Of a DNA stretch of 64,000 nt, positions 41,335-49,206 are shown in pieces. Origin of the DNA: Rhizorhabdus histidinilytica (GTDB lineage Bacteria > Pseudomonadota > Alphaproteobacteria > Sphingomonadales > Sphingomonadaceae); the NCBI RefSeq assembly GCF_900167915.1, contig NZ_FUYM01000004.1:476186-540185 (forward strand), given 5' to 3'. Made by a program: the position numbers and the translations under genes. Numbering within the stretch: position 1 is the stretch's first letter; every line of letters begins with the position of its first letter. The notes under the pieces are model-generated. The model worked only from the letters and a program-made list of their open reading frames with translations. It ran no database searches and had not been told where the DNA came from.

Positions 41335-42438
41335 ATGGCCATGATGCAGGCCGCGCGCGTCCACGCGCCCGGCGGAGATTTCGCGCTCGACACGATCGAG
41401 AGGCCCACGCCGCACGCGAACGACGTGGTGGTGGCGGTCAAGGCCGCCGGCGTCGTTCCCAATCTGCGCAACGTGATGAGCAACTATGGCGAACGGGCCT
41501 ATCTCACCGTTCCCGAGCTGCCCGCCATCTACGGCCTCGACGCGGCCGGCGTGGTCGAGGAGGTCGGAGAGCTGGTCACCGGTATCGCCCCCGGCGACCG
41601 CGTCTACATCAATCCGGGGCGCTCCTGCGGCTCGTGCCATTCGTGTCGCGGCGGCGATCCCATCAATTGCCCGGCCTATACCTTCCAGGGCTATTTCGGT
41701 TTCGGCCCGGCCTCGCGCGATATCTACCGCCGCTATCCCTATGGGGGCTTCTCCCAATATGCGACTGCGCCGGCCGACGGCCTCGTCAAGCTTCCCGAGG
41801 CGGTGAGCTTCGAGCAGGCGGCGCGCTTCGGCTATCTCGGCACCGCCTATTCGGGCCTGCGCAAGGCAGGCGTCGGCGCGGGCCGCACCGTGCTGATCAA
41901 CGGCGCGAGCGGAACGCTTGGCCTCGGCGCGGTGCTGCTGGCTAGGGCGATGGGCGCGACCCGCATCCTCGGCGTCGCGCGCAACCGGGAATTGCTCGAG
42001 CGCGTCCGGGCGATCGACCCGGCGCGGATCGCCGTGCTCGCCAGCGGCGACGAGCCGGTCGACGTCTGGGCGCGTCGCGAGACGGGTGGGCTTGGGGTCG
42101 ATGCGGCGCTCGACACGCTGGGGCCGGGTGCGCCCGCCCAGGCGATGCTCGATGCGATCGGCGCGCTGCGGCGGGGCGGCAGGCTGGTGGACGTCGGCGG
42201 CATGAGCGCCCCGATCGGGGTGAACATGCACCAGTTGATGTGCGCGCAGATCAGCCTGGTCGGCTCGCTGTGGTTCAGCGTCGCCGAGGGCGAGGACATG
42301 GCCGCGATGGCGGCGGCGGGCACGCTCGACCTGTCGCCGTTCGAGCATCGCCGGTTCGGGCTCGACCGGGTCGGCGACGCCCTGGCGCTCGCCGAGCAGC
42401 GCAGCGGCGGCTTCGTCAACGTCGTGGTGACGCCCTGA
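41335..42438 (+). CDS. MDR reductase with structural but no catalytic zinc site
   Basis: A 367-residue medium-chain dehydrogenase. The structural zinc lobe is intact (Cys98, Cys101, Cys104, Cys112 in CGSCHSCRGGDPINC). The catalytic zinc ligands are replaced: Val41 stands where Cys is expected (AAGVVPNLRN), and GHE is GLD (IYGLDAAGVV, 67-69). NADPH binding is by INGASGTLGLGAVLLAR, with ASGTLG instead of the alcohol dehydrogenase GLGPVG. Zinc-free MDR proteins reduce C=C bonds (quinones, enones, enoyl compounds). In the proposed pathway a double bond of 8-hydroxycoumarin or of the opened cinnamate must be reduced before MhpB acts, and this is the best candidate. GAGAGGC precedes the ATG at 41335. 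Confidence 0.85.
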   Translation: MAMMQAARVHAPGGDFALDTIERPTPHANDVVVAVKAAGVVPNLRNVMSNYGERAYLTVPELPAIYGLDAAGVVEEVGELVTGIAPGDRVYINPGRSCGSCHSCRGGDPINCPAYTFQGYFGFGPASRDIYRRYPYGGFSQYATAPADGLVKLPEAVSFEQAARFGYLGTAYSGLRKAGVGAGRTVLINGASGTLGLGAVLLARAMGATRILGVARNRELLERVRAIDPARIAVLASGDEPVDVWARRETGGLGVDAALDTLGPGAPAQAMLDAIGALRRGGRLVDVGGMSAPIGVNMHQLMCAQISLVGSLWFSVAEGEDMAAMAAAGTLDLSPFEHRRFGLDRVGDALALAEQRSGGFVNVVVTP

Positions 42439-42466
42439 CGGGCGCCGGCAGCAGCAGGAGGATGCG

Positions 42467-42997
42467 ATGGTGAGGCGTATCGTAACGGGCGAGCGGAACG
42501 GGCGGTCGACGGTGCTGTCGGACGGTCCGGTGGGCAATACCCATGATTTCGTCCATGTGCCGGGTTTCCGGACGACCCTGGCGTGGAAGGCGGACGCAGT
42601 GCCGACCCTCCCCCACGACGGGGCCGACCCGGTGGCGACCGTCACCAGCATGGTGCCCGATCCGCACGGCTCGTGCCTGATCATCGTCCGCTTCCCGCCC
42701 GACAGCGTGATGATGGCGGCCGACTTCGACGGGGCGGCCGCTGGCGAGGAGCAGATGCGCTTCCTGCCCGGCCTGGCCGAAAGCTTCGATCCCGACGGAT
42801 CGGGCATGCACCGCACCCTCACGGTCGACTATGACATCATCCTCGACGGCGAGCTGTGGCTCGAGCTCGACCATGGCGAGCTTCGCCATCTCAAGGCTGG
42901 CGACGTGGTGATCCAGAACGGCACCCGCCATGCCTGGCGCAACCGCAGCGATCGCCCGGCGACGATGGCCGCCGTGCTGATCGGAGCCGCGGGATGA
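42467..42997 (+). CDS. Cupin-domain protein
   Basis: A 176-residue single-domain cupin. The C-terminal conserved motif is LEHGELRHLKAG-like (ELDHGELRHLKAGDVVIQNG) followed by TRHAWRNRSDRPATM, which contain the usual His of motif 2; motif 1 is around HRTLTVDYDIILDGELWLEL and has fewer His/Glu ligands than a metal-dependent dioxygenase needs. It therefore resembles the small cupins that follow amidase or decarboxylase genes and may be an isomerase, a binding protein or a sensor. AGGAGG five bases before the ATG gives strong translation. It overlaps the amidase gene in ATGA, so their amounts are coupled. Confidence 0.85.
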   Translation: MVRRIVTGERNGRSTVLSDGPVGNTHDFVHVPGFRTTLAWKADAVPTLPHDGADPVATVTSMVPDPHGSCLIIVRFPPDSVMMAADFDGAAAGEEQMRFLPGLAESFDPDGSGMHRTLTVDYDIILDGELWLELDHGELRHLKAGDVVIQNGTRHAWRNRSDRPATMAAVLIGAAG

Positions 42998-44436
42998 TCC
43001 TGGGGGAGTCGGGCGTGGCGGCGGCGGACCGGAACGATCCGGCCGGTCTGGAGATCGGCGACCTCGCCGCCCGGCTCCGCCGGCGCGCGCTGTCGGCGGC
43101 CGAGCTCGCCGAGCGGATGCTGGCGCGGATCGCCGGGGAGGACGGCCATCTCCACAGCTTCGCCTTCCTCGACCCGGAGCTCGTCCGCCGCCAGGCGCGC
43201 GAGGCCGACGTCGCGCTGGATCGCGGCGAGACGCGGCCGCTGCTCGGCGTGCCGATCGGCGTCAAGGACCTCTTCTCGACCCGCGACATGCCCACCCGCG
43301 CGGGCATGCGGCTGCCCGTGCCCCATCGTCCGTTCGAGGACGCGACGGTGGTCGCTCGCCTGCGCCAGGCCGGGGCCGTCATCATCGGCAAGCTAGAGAT
43401 GACCGAAGGCGCTTTCGCGCTCCACCATCCCGAGGTCGCGCCGCCGCTCAATCCCTGGGATCCGGCGTTGTGGCCAGGCGCCTCGTCCAGCGGCGCCGGC
43501 GTCGCAGTCGCCGCCGGGCTGTGCCATGGCGCGATCGGATCGGACACAGGCGGATCGATCCGCTTCCCCTGCGCGGCCAACGGCCTGACCGGGCTGAAAC
43601 CCGGCTGGGGCGCCGTCAGCCGCCACGGCGCGTTCGAGCTTGCCGCCAGCCTCGACCATGTCGGGCCGATCGCCCGCAGCGCCCGCGACGCGGCCCTGCT
43701 CTATGCGGTGATCGGCGGCCATGACCCGGCCGATCCGACCAGCCGCCCCGGCCGGCCGGCACCCTATCGCGACGATGCGGCGGGCACCTTGCGCGGCATC
43801 CGTATCGGCTTCGATCCGCGGTGGAACGAGGCCGGCTGCGAGCCGGCGACCGCCCGCTGCCTGGCCGAGGCGCAGCAGGCCTTCCGGCAGCTCGGCGCTT
43901 CGCTGGAAGCGTTGCGCCTGCCGGAGATCGCGGAGGCGGTCGCCCATTGGGAGCTGATCGCCGGCGTGGAGACGGCGGTCGCCCATGCCGACCTCTATCC
44001 GCGCCATGCCGGCCATTATGGACCCGCGCTGACCCGGCTCATCGAGATCGGCCGCGCCGCGAGCGCCGGAGACTATCAGCGCGGGCTTCTCAGCCGCATG
44101 GAGCTGCGCGGTCGGCTCGACGCACTGCTGTCCGATGTCGACCTGCTGATTGCGCCGGTCCAGCCCTTCGACGCGCCGACGCTCGATCGGCTCGGTGCGC
44201 TGGCCAGCGACCCCGATGCCAATGCGCGGCTGATCGGCTTCACCGCCCCGTTCAACCTGAGCGGCCATCCCGCGATCAGCCTGCCGGGGCGGCCGACCGA
44301 CGCCGGCGCGCCGATCGGCTTCCAGCTCGTCGCAGGACAGGGTCGCGAGCCGCTTCTCCTGTCTGCCGCCATGGCTTTCCAGCAGGCGACCGAATGGCAT
44401 CGCCGCAGTCCCGACAGCAAAGCGGGAACGCATTGA
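42994..44436 (+). CDS. Amidase signature hydrolase in quinoline-type cluster
   Basis: A 480-residue amidase-signature enzyme. The triad is Lys91 (GVPIGVKDLF), cis-Ser164 in PGASSSGAG and Ser188 in GSDTGGSIRFP. The glycine loop reads GASSSG instead of GGSSGG, a mild departure seen in some amidases. It is coupled by ATGA overlaps to the cupin before it and by TGATG to the extradiol dioxygenase after it. In an 8-hydroxycoumarin route the lactam nitrogen of 8-hydroxy-2-oxo-1,2-dihydroquinoline, or an amide formed from it, has to be removed as ammonia; this is the natural hydrolase. The family is promiscuous, so the substrate remains inferred. Confidence 0.87.
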   Translation: MILGESGVAAADRNDPAGLEIGDLAARLRRRALSAAELAERMLARIAGEDGHLHSFAFLDPELVRRQAREADVALDRGETRPLLGVPIGVKDLFSTRDMPTRAGMRLPVPHRPFEDATVVARLRQAGAVIIGKLEMTEGAFALHHPEVAPPLNPWDPALWPGASSSGAGVAVAAGLCHGAIGSDTGGSIRFPCAANGLTGLKPGWGAVSRHGAFELAASLDHVGPIARSARDAALLYAVIGGHDPADPTSRPGRPAPYRDDAAGTLRGIRIGFDPRWNEAGCEPATARCLAEAQQAFRQLGASLEALRLPEIAEAVAHWELIAGVETAVAHADLYPRHAGHYGPALTRLIEIGRAASAGDYQRGLLSRMELRGRLDALLSDVDLLIAPVQPFDAPTLDRLGALASDPDANARLIGFTAPFNLSGHPAISLPGRPTDAGAPIGFQLVAGQGREPLLLSAAMAFQQATEWHRRSPDSKAGTH

Positions 44437-45392
44437 TGGACTCGGCCCTGCTTTGCGCGTCGCACACCCCGCTCATGCGCGAGGCCGATGTCGCCCCCCT
44501 CATCGCCGCGGCGGTGCGTGACGGCTTCTCTGCTCTGGCCGAAGCGGTACGCCGCTTCGATCCGGAACTGATCATCCAGTTCTCGCCCGATCATTTCAAC
44601 GGCTTCTTCTATGATTTGATGCCCTCCTTCTGCGTGGCCGCGGCAGCCGTCTCGATCGGGGACTGGGGCACTGCGTCCGGGCCGCTCGCCGTGCCCGAGG
44701 AACAGGCCCACGCGCTGGCCGCCTTCGTCCAGGGGCAGGATGTCGACATCGCACTGTCCTATCGGATGATGGTCGATCACGGCACGACACAGATCTGGGA
44801 GGAGATGTTCGGCGCGTTCGGCGAGCTGCCGATCCTGCCGATCTTCGTCAACGCGATCGCGCCGCCTCTGCCCAGCTATCGCCGCGCGCGCCTGCTCGGC
44901 GAGGCGGTCGGCCGCTTCGCTGCGACCACCGGCCGGCGGGTTCTGTTCGCCGCATCCGGCGGCCTTTCGCACGATCCGCCGATCCCGGTGCTGGCGGGGG
45001 CCGATCCCGACCTGCGCGCACGACTGATCGACGGACGCAACCCCTCGGCCGACGCCCGCGCCGCCCGCCAGGCGCGGGTCCGCGCCGCTGGGCTGGCCGC
45101 GGCCCTGGGAACAGGGGACGCGAAGCCGCTCAATCCTGCCTGGGATCGCCATGTCCTCGACCTTCTGGTCCGCGAGCGGGTCGAGGCCTTCGACCGCTTC
45201 GACACGGCGGAGGTCGCGCGGGTTGCCGGTCGGGCAGCCAACGAGACGCTGGCCTGGATCGCGGCTGCGGCCGCCCATGCCGTGGCCGGGCCCTCGCGCC
45301 GCGAGGTGATCTTCTACCAGCCGATCGATGGCTGGATGGCCGGAATGGCGATGCTGTTCGGCACGACCGGAACCGGTCCCGCCGAAGCGTGA
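44436..45392 (+). CDS. mhpB: 3-(2,3-dihydroxyphenyl)propionate 1,2-dioxygenase
   Basis: A 318-residue class III (LigB-superfamily) extradiol dioxygenase that cleaves the catechol ring of 2,3-dihydroxyphenylpropionate or 2,3-dihydroxycinnamate next to the hydroxyls, using Fe(II). The sequence follows E. coli MhpB nearly from end to end: ASHTPL with His10, FSPDHFNGFFYDLMPSFC with Asp52-His53, VDHG with Asp114-His115 and SGGLSHDPP with His179; the last three match the catalytic residues known for MhpB at the same numbers. The length is four residues more than E. coli. TGATG joins it to the amidase. It is the step expected after 8-hydroxycoumarin is opened to the dihydroxyphenyl acid. Confidence 0.95.
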   Translation: MDSALLCASHTPLMREADVAPLIAAAVRDGFSALAEAVRRFDPELIIQFSPDHFNGFFYDLMPSFCVAAAAVSIGDWGTASGPLAVPEEQAHALAAFVQGQDVDIALSYRMMVDHGTTQIWEEMFGAFGELPILPIFVNAIAPPLPSYRRARLLGEAVGRFAATTGRRVLFAASGGLSHDPPIPVLAGADPDLRARLIDGRNPSADARAARQARVRAAGLAAALGTGDAKPLNPAWDRHVLDLLVRERVEAFDRFDTAEVARVAGRAANETLAWIAAAAAHAVAGPSRREVIFYQPIDGWMAGMAMLFGTTGTGPAEA

Positions 45393-45411
45393 AAAGCACA
45401 GGAGGAAGAGA

Positions 45412-46311
45412 ATGACGGAACGAGAGCGCGGTTTCGCCAGCGTCTGGGCGGACCTGACCGGGGTTAGCTTCTCGCAGGGCTATATCGACGCGAACGGTAT
45501 CCGGACGCGCTATCTGTCGTCGGGTTCGACCGACAAGCCGCTGCTACTGCTGCTGCACGGCGTCGGTGGTCATGCCGAGGCCTATTCGCGCAACCTGGGC
45601 TCCCATGGCGAGCATTTCTGGGTGGTCGCGATCGACATGCTCGGCCATGGCTGGACCGACAAGCCGGCGATCGACTACCAGGTCGCCGACTATGCGCGCC
45701 ATGTCCTCGACGTGATGCGCGCCCTCGGCCGCGACAGGGCCCATCTCAGCGGGGAATCGCTGGGCGGATGGGTGGCGACCTATCTGGCGGTCCACCATCC
45801 CGAAGCGGTCGAGCGGCTGGTGCTCAACACCTCGGGCGGATGGACCGCCCATCCCGAGGTGATGGCGCGGCTGAAGCGCCTGTCCAACGAGGCTGCGGCC
45901 GACCCGAGTTGGGACCGTATCCGGGCCCGGCTCGAATTCCTGATGTTCGACAAGACGATGGTGACCGACGACCTCGTCGAGACACGGCGGGCGATCTACG
46001 CCCAGCCGGGGTTCGCGGAGACCATGGCGCGGATCATGTGCCTTCAGGAGATGGAGATCCGCCGGCCGAACATGATCACCGAAGATCAGTATCGATCGAT
46101 CAAGGCGCCCTCGATGGTGATCTGGACCTCGCACGATCCGACCGCGACCCCGGAGGAGGGCCGGCAGATCGCCGAGATGATCCCGGACGCGCGCTATGTG
46201 GTGATGAACCACTGCGGCCATTGGCCGCAATATGAGGACGCCGACGTCTTCAACAGGCTGCACATCGCCTTCCTGCGCGGCGAGGCCGACCCGCTCGGCC
46301 TGGTCGCCTGA
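45412..46311 (+). CDS. Meta-cleavage product C-C hydrolase, MhpC-like
   Basis: A 299-residue alpha/beta hydrolase. The triad is Ser116 (SGESLGGWVA), Asp242 (WTSHDPTATP) and His270 (NHCGHWPQYE); HGVGGHAEAYSRNL is the oxyanion-hole region. This is the pattern of meta-cleavage product hydrolases such as MhpC, DmpD and BphD. After MhpB it would cut 2-hydroxy-6-oxononadienedioate to succinate and 2-hydroxypentadienoate, or the trienedioate to fumarate. It is 19 bases after mhpB with AGGAGGAAG just before the ATG at 45412. The distant spacing from later enzymes means the hydratase and aldolase must be elsewhere. Confidence 0.9.
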   Translation: MTERERGFASVWADLTGVSFSQGYIDANGIRTRYLSSGSTDKPLLLLLHGVGGHAEAYSRNLGSHGEHFWVVAIDMLGHGWTDKPAIDYQVADYARHVLDVMRALGRDRAHLSGESLGGWVATYLAVHHPEAVERLVLNTSGGWTAHPEVMARLKRLSNEAAADPSWDRIRARLEFLMFDKTMVTDDLVETRRAIYAQPGFAETMARIMCLQEMEIRRPNMITEDQYRSIKAPSMVIWTSHDPTATPEEGRQIAEMIPDARYVVMNHCGHWPQYEDADVFNRLHIAFLRGEADPLGLVA

Positions 46312-46324
46312 GGCCGAGGTCGCG

Positions 46325-47071
46325 ATGGAACTGGCCGGCAAGAGCGGGCTCGTCACAGGGGCCGGCAGCGGCATGGGGCGGGCCGCAGCGTTGGCGATGG
46401 CGTGCGAGGGGGCAAGGCTGCTGCTCGTGGGCCGGCGCCGCGAGCCTCTGGAAGCGGTGCGCGAGGAGATCGCCGGCTTCGGAGGAGAGGCGCTGGTTCT
46501 TCCCGCCGACATCTCCGTCCGGTCGGGGATGCGAGCCGTCGTCGATCATGCGGCGGCGGCGTTCGGCAGGCTCGATCTCGCCTTCAACAACGCTGGCGGT
46601 CATGCCGACTTCAAGCCGATCGAGCAGACCCCCGAGGAAGAGGCCGAGTGGGTCATCGATCTCAATTTCAAGGCCGTCTACTGGGGCGTGAAATATCAGG
46701 TCGAGCATATGATCCGCAACGGCGGCGGCGCGGTCGTCAACAACGCCTCGGTCTTCGGCCTCAAGGGCATGCCGGGCATCGCGCATTATGTGGCGAGCAA
46801 ATTCGCCGTGGTCGGCCTCACCCGCTCGGTCGCGCTCGAATGCGCGAAGAGCGGCGTGCGGATCAACGCGATCTGCCCCGGCGGCACCGAGACTCCCAAT
46901 TTCCTGCGCGTGACCGGCGGCAGCGCCCATGCGATGGACGATCTCGTCGCGATGGGCCGTATCGGCCAGCCCGCAGAAGTCGCCGAAGCCGTCCTGTGGC
47001 TGATGTCTCCGCGTGCCAGCTATGTGACGGGGGCGGTGCTCTCGGTCGACGGCGGCATGGCGGCGGGTTGA
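46325..47071 (+). CDS. Short-chain dehydrogenase/reductase
   Basis: A 248-residue classical SDR. The cofactor loop is TGAGSGMGRAAALAMA (10-25), NNAGG follows at about 90, and the catalytic set is the Ser of NNASVFG with HYVASKFAVVGL giving Tyr-x3-Lys. GRRREPL after the second strand suggests NADP. The end YVTGAVLSVDGGMAAG is typical. It starts 13 bases after the hydrolase and is the last gene of the catabolic operon. Its role is unclear: it may oxidise a dihydrodiol or alcohol, or reduce a side-chain carbonyl. There is a 75-base gap to the convergent VIT gene, and the gene style changes there. Confidence 0.9.
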   Translation: MELAGKSGLVTGAGSGMGRAAALAMACEGARLLLVGRRREPLEAVREEIAGFGGEALVLPADISVRSGMRAVVDHAAAAFGRLDLAFNNAGGHADFKPIEQTPEEEAEWVIDLNFKAVYWGVKYQVEHMIRNGGGAVVNNASVFGLKGMPGIAHYVASKFAVVGLTRSVALECAKSGVRINAICPGGTETPNFLRVTGGSAHAMDDLVAMGRIGQPAEVAEAVLWLMSPRASYVTGAVLSVDGGMAAG

Positions 47072-47146
47072 GGAATCCCGACAACCGGCGAGGATGAAGC
47101 GTCACTTCGACATGATGCTCGGCGAAGCGAATTGCTGGCCCGACGG

Positions 47147-47839
47147 CTAGACGCTGGTGCCGACCAGCCGCCCGATGCACGCCGTGATCGCCATGGCGAG
47201 CGCGCCCCAGAAGACGACCCGCATGACCGGCTTCAATCGACGGGCGCCGCCGGCAGATGCCCCTGCCCATCCCAGCAGCGCCAGGAAGAGCAGCGACGCG
47301 ATAGCCTCTCCCGCCACCAGCGATGGTTGCGGGAGCAACGCCGCCGTAGCGAGGGGGAGCAACGCACCGGCCGTGAAGGTCCCCGCTGAGGTGAATGCCG
47401 CAACGATCGGCCGCGCAACGGTCATGTCCGTGATGTGCAGCTCGTCTCGCGCGTGGCTTTCAAGAGCATCGAACGCGCTCATTTGCTTCGCGACGGTCAG
47501 GGCAAGTTCGGGTTCGACACCGCGCGCCCGGTAGATGCCGGCAAGCTCTTCGAGTTCGGCTTCGGGACTGGTCGCAAGCTCGAGCCGCTCGCGTTCCAGG
47601 TCGGATCGCTCGGTGTCGGACTGTGAACTCACCGAGACATATTCGCCGGCGGCCATCGACATCGCCCCTGCCACGAGGCCCGCGACTCCGGAAATCAGGA
47701 CTGCTGACCGAGGCGCGCCCGAAGCCGCCACGCCCATGATCAGGCTGGACGTCGAGACAATGCCGTCGTTGGCGCCGAGAACGGCGGCACGTAGCCAGCC
47801 GATCCGGGACACGAGATGGCTTTCGCGGTGACTTCTCAC
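47147..47839 (-). CDS. VIT family (CCC1-like) membrane protein
   Basis: A 230-residue protein of the vacuolar-iron-transporter family, moving Fe(II) or Mn(II) out of the cytoplasm. The N-terminal signature LRAAVLGANDGIVSTSSLIM (16-35) and the second helix region GAMSMAAGEYVSVSSQSDTE are clear, followed by a cytosolic helical segment with acidic residues (SPEAELEELAGIYRARG) and three C-terminal helices. Start is GTG at 47839 with GGGAAG upstream, overlapping the stop of the LuxR-type gene (GTGA). The pair is therefore coupled, which suggests the regulator responds to metal or oxidative stress. Confidence 0.9.
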   Translation of the reverse strand: MRSHRESHLVSRIGWLRAAVLGANDGIVSTSSLIMGVAASGAPRSAVLISGVAGLVAGAMSMAAGEYVSVSSQSDTERSDLERERLELATSPEAELEELAGIYRARGVEPELALTVAKQMSAFDALESHARDELHITDMTVARPIVAAFTSAGTFTAGALLPLATAALLPQPSLVAGEAIASLLFLALLGWAGASAGGARRLKPVMRVVFWGALAMAITACIGRLVGTSV

Positions 47840-48369
47840 TTCCCGTCTCCTGATTGTTTGCTGCCGACGTTCCTGATCGCATCAAGCTCGATGAGGTCCT
47901 CCACCATCAACGCCATCAAGCCCACCTGCGAGTGGACGCCTGTCTTGGCGTAAATGCGCGTGAGCTGGGCACGGATCGTCCCCGATGCCGCGCCACGGAG
48001 GGCCGCGATTTCCGTTGCGTCGAAACCCTTGAGCGCGAAGAGCGCGACATCCGCCTCCGCCGCGGTCAGCTGCCAGTCGAGGAAGCGCTGGCGGACGAGA
48101 TCCGACATCGCGCCCCGCGCGGTTGCGATGGCGGTCTCGTCGAGCCGTGTCCGGACGATCAGCCAGCGCAGCTGGACAGCACCGAAGACCACCCCGGTGA
48201 CAAGCGCGATCGTTGCGGCGGTTTCAACCAGCAGATGGGTGCTCCAGCCATCGACGCTGATGTCTCTCGCCACATCGGCCACGAAGAAAATCGTCGCCAA
48301 CGACTGAAGCAGCACCAAAAGAGTGACCGCGGCCGCCCGGCGTTCGAGTGCTCTTCGTCTTTCCCGCAT
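47836..48369 (-). CDS. Membrane-bound LuxR-type regulator
   Basis: A 177-residue protein with two N-terminal transmembrane helices (VTLLVLLQSLATIFFVADVA and LLVETAATIALVTGVVFGAV) and a C-terminal LuxR/GerE-like helix-turn-helix (LTAAEADVALFALKGFDATE, then GAASGTIRAQLTRIYAKTGV with SQVGLMAL). Direct DNA binding by a membrane-held LuxR domain is unusual; ToxR-like one-component signalling is the nearest model. It overlaps the VIT gene by four bases and lies 9 bases after the cytochrome b561 gene, so all three probably form one operon starting at 49038. The target genes and signal are unknown. Confidence 0.85.
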   Translation of the reverse strand: MRERRRALERRAAAVTLLVLLQSLATIFFVADVARDISVDGWSTHLLVETAATIALVTGVVFGAVQLRWLIVRTRLDETAIATARGAMSDLVRQRFLDWQLTAAEADVALFALKGFDATEIAALRGAASGTIRAQLTRIYAKTGVHSQVGLMALMVEDLIELDAIRNVGSKQSGDGK

Positions 48370-48378
48370 GACCTTGGC

Positions 48379-49038
48379 TTAGCTGCGCGAAGGCAACATC
48401 GCCAACAGGATTTCCCGGCCGCTCCGCCGCGTTTCGAACATAACACCCGCTATGTGAAGGAGGATCAGGACATACAGGATATTCACTGCGATTTCGTGGA
48501 CCTCGCTCCAAAGACCATCCTCACCTTGCCGGTCCTTGTGTTCTTCATCCTCGTCGCCATGGTCGCTTGAGGCATCGGATCGTTCGACTGCCGCGGGCGG
48601 CGTTCCTGGCTGGCCCAGGCTTGCAATCGGAGGCGGTCCCGCCATGGCGATACCACTCGCGATAATGACGCCCAGCGTGCTCCATACCACGTAGACCATC
48701 AGCGCACCCAGCGGGTTATGCGAAACATGGATTTCCTTTCTGCCCGCGCGGATATTGCGTACATGGCGGAAGGCGTGACGCAGGCTGGGAAGGAAGGCCG
48801 AGAAGCGAGCCTCCGGCGGCCCGATGAATCCCCACAACAGTCGCAGCGCGAGCACGGCGGAGAGCGCATAGCCCACCCAGATATGAGCCCCCGATCCCTC
48901 TTCCGTGACAAGCGCGTTCACGAGAACCGCGGCGACGATTGACCAGTGGGTGGTTTTGACCACCGGATCCCAGCGCCGAGGGTGCCGATCATCTCCGGCA
49001 GTGGCTTCCAGGGAATTGAGGGGCGGCCGGTTGGTCAT
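48379..49038 (-). CDS. Cytochrome b561-type membrane protein
   Basis: A 219-residue four-helix cytochrome of the b/b6 (b561, Ni/Fe-hydrogenase b-type) family that moves electrons across or within the inner membrane. Likely haem histidines are in KTTHWSIV (helix 1), AHIWVGYAL (helix 2), and VHEIAVNILYVLILLHIAGV (helix 4). Between helices 3 and 4 is an acidic and His-containing insert (SDASSDHGDEDEEHKDRQGE), which may bind metal. It is first in the minus-strand operon with the LuxR-like and VIT genes and is divergent from the MgtC-like gene at 49207. The redox partner is not nearby. Confidence 0.88.
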   Translation of the reverse strand: MTNRPPLNSLEATAGDDRHPRRWDPVVKTTHWSIVAAVLVNALVTEEGSGAHIWVGYALSAVLALRLLWGFIGPPEARFSAFLPSLRHAFRHVRNIRAGRKEIHVSHNPLGALMVYVVWSTLGVIIASGIAMAGPPPIASLGQPGTPPAAVERSDASSDHGDEDEEHKDRQGEDGLWSEVHEIAVNILYVLILLHIAGVMFETRRSGREILLAMLPSRS

Positions 49039-49206
49039 CGAGCATTCCTCCGTTGATCGAAGGAAGAAATGCCGATGAACGCGCTGATACTATCGGCGAA
49101 CTGCTTACGTCCCGGCCTTTAAGCATCTGCTTACGGGTCGACGTTCAAGACGCGCCGCGCGAGATGCCCTGTCGCGGGCGAGCTTCCAGGGAGCGAGCGC
49201 CAGCGC

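Noticed and set aside
47094..47150. Tiny plus-strand frame with ATG and an upstream GAGG
   Set aside because: Only 18 codons, no family, and it ends within the VIT gene; probably chance, or a fragment too short to judge.
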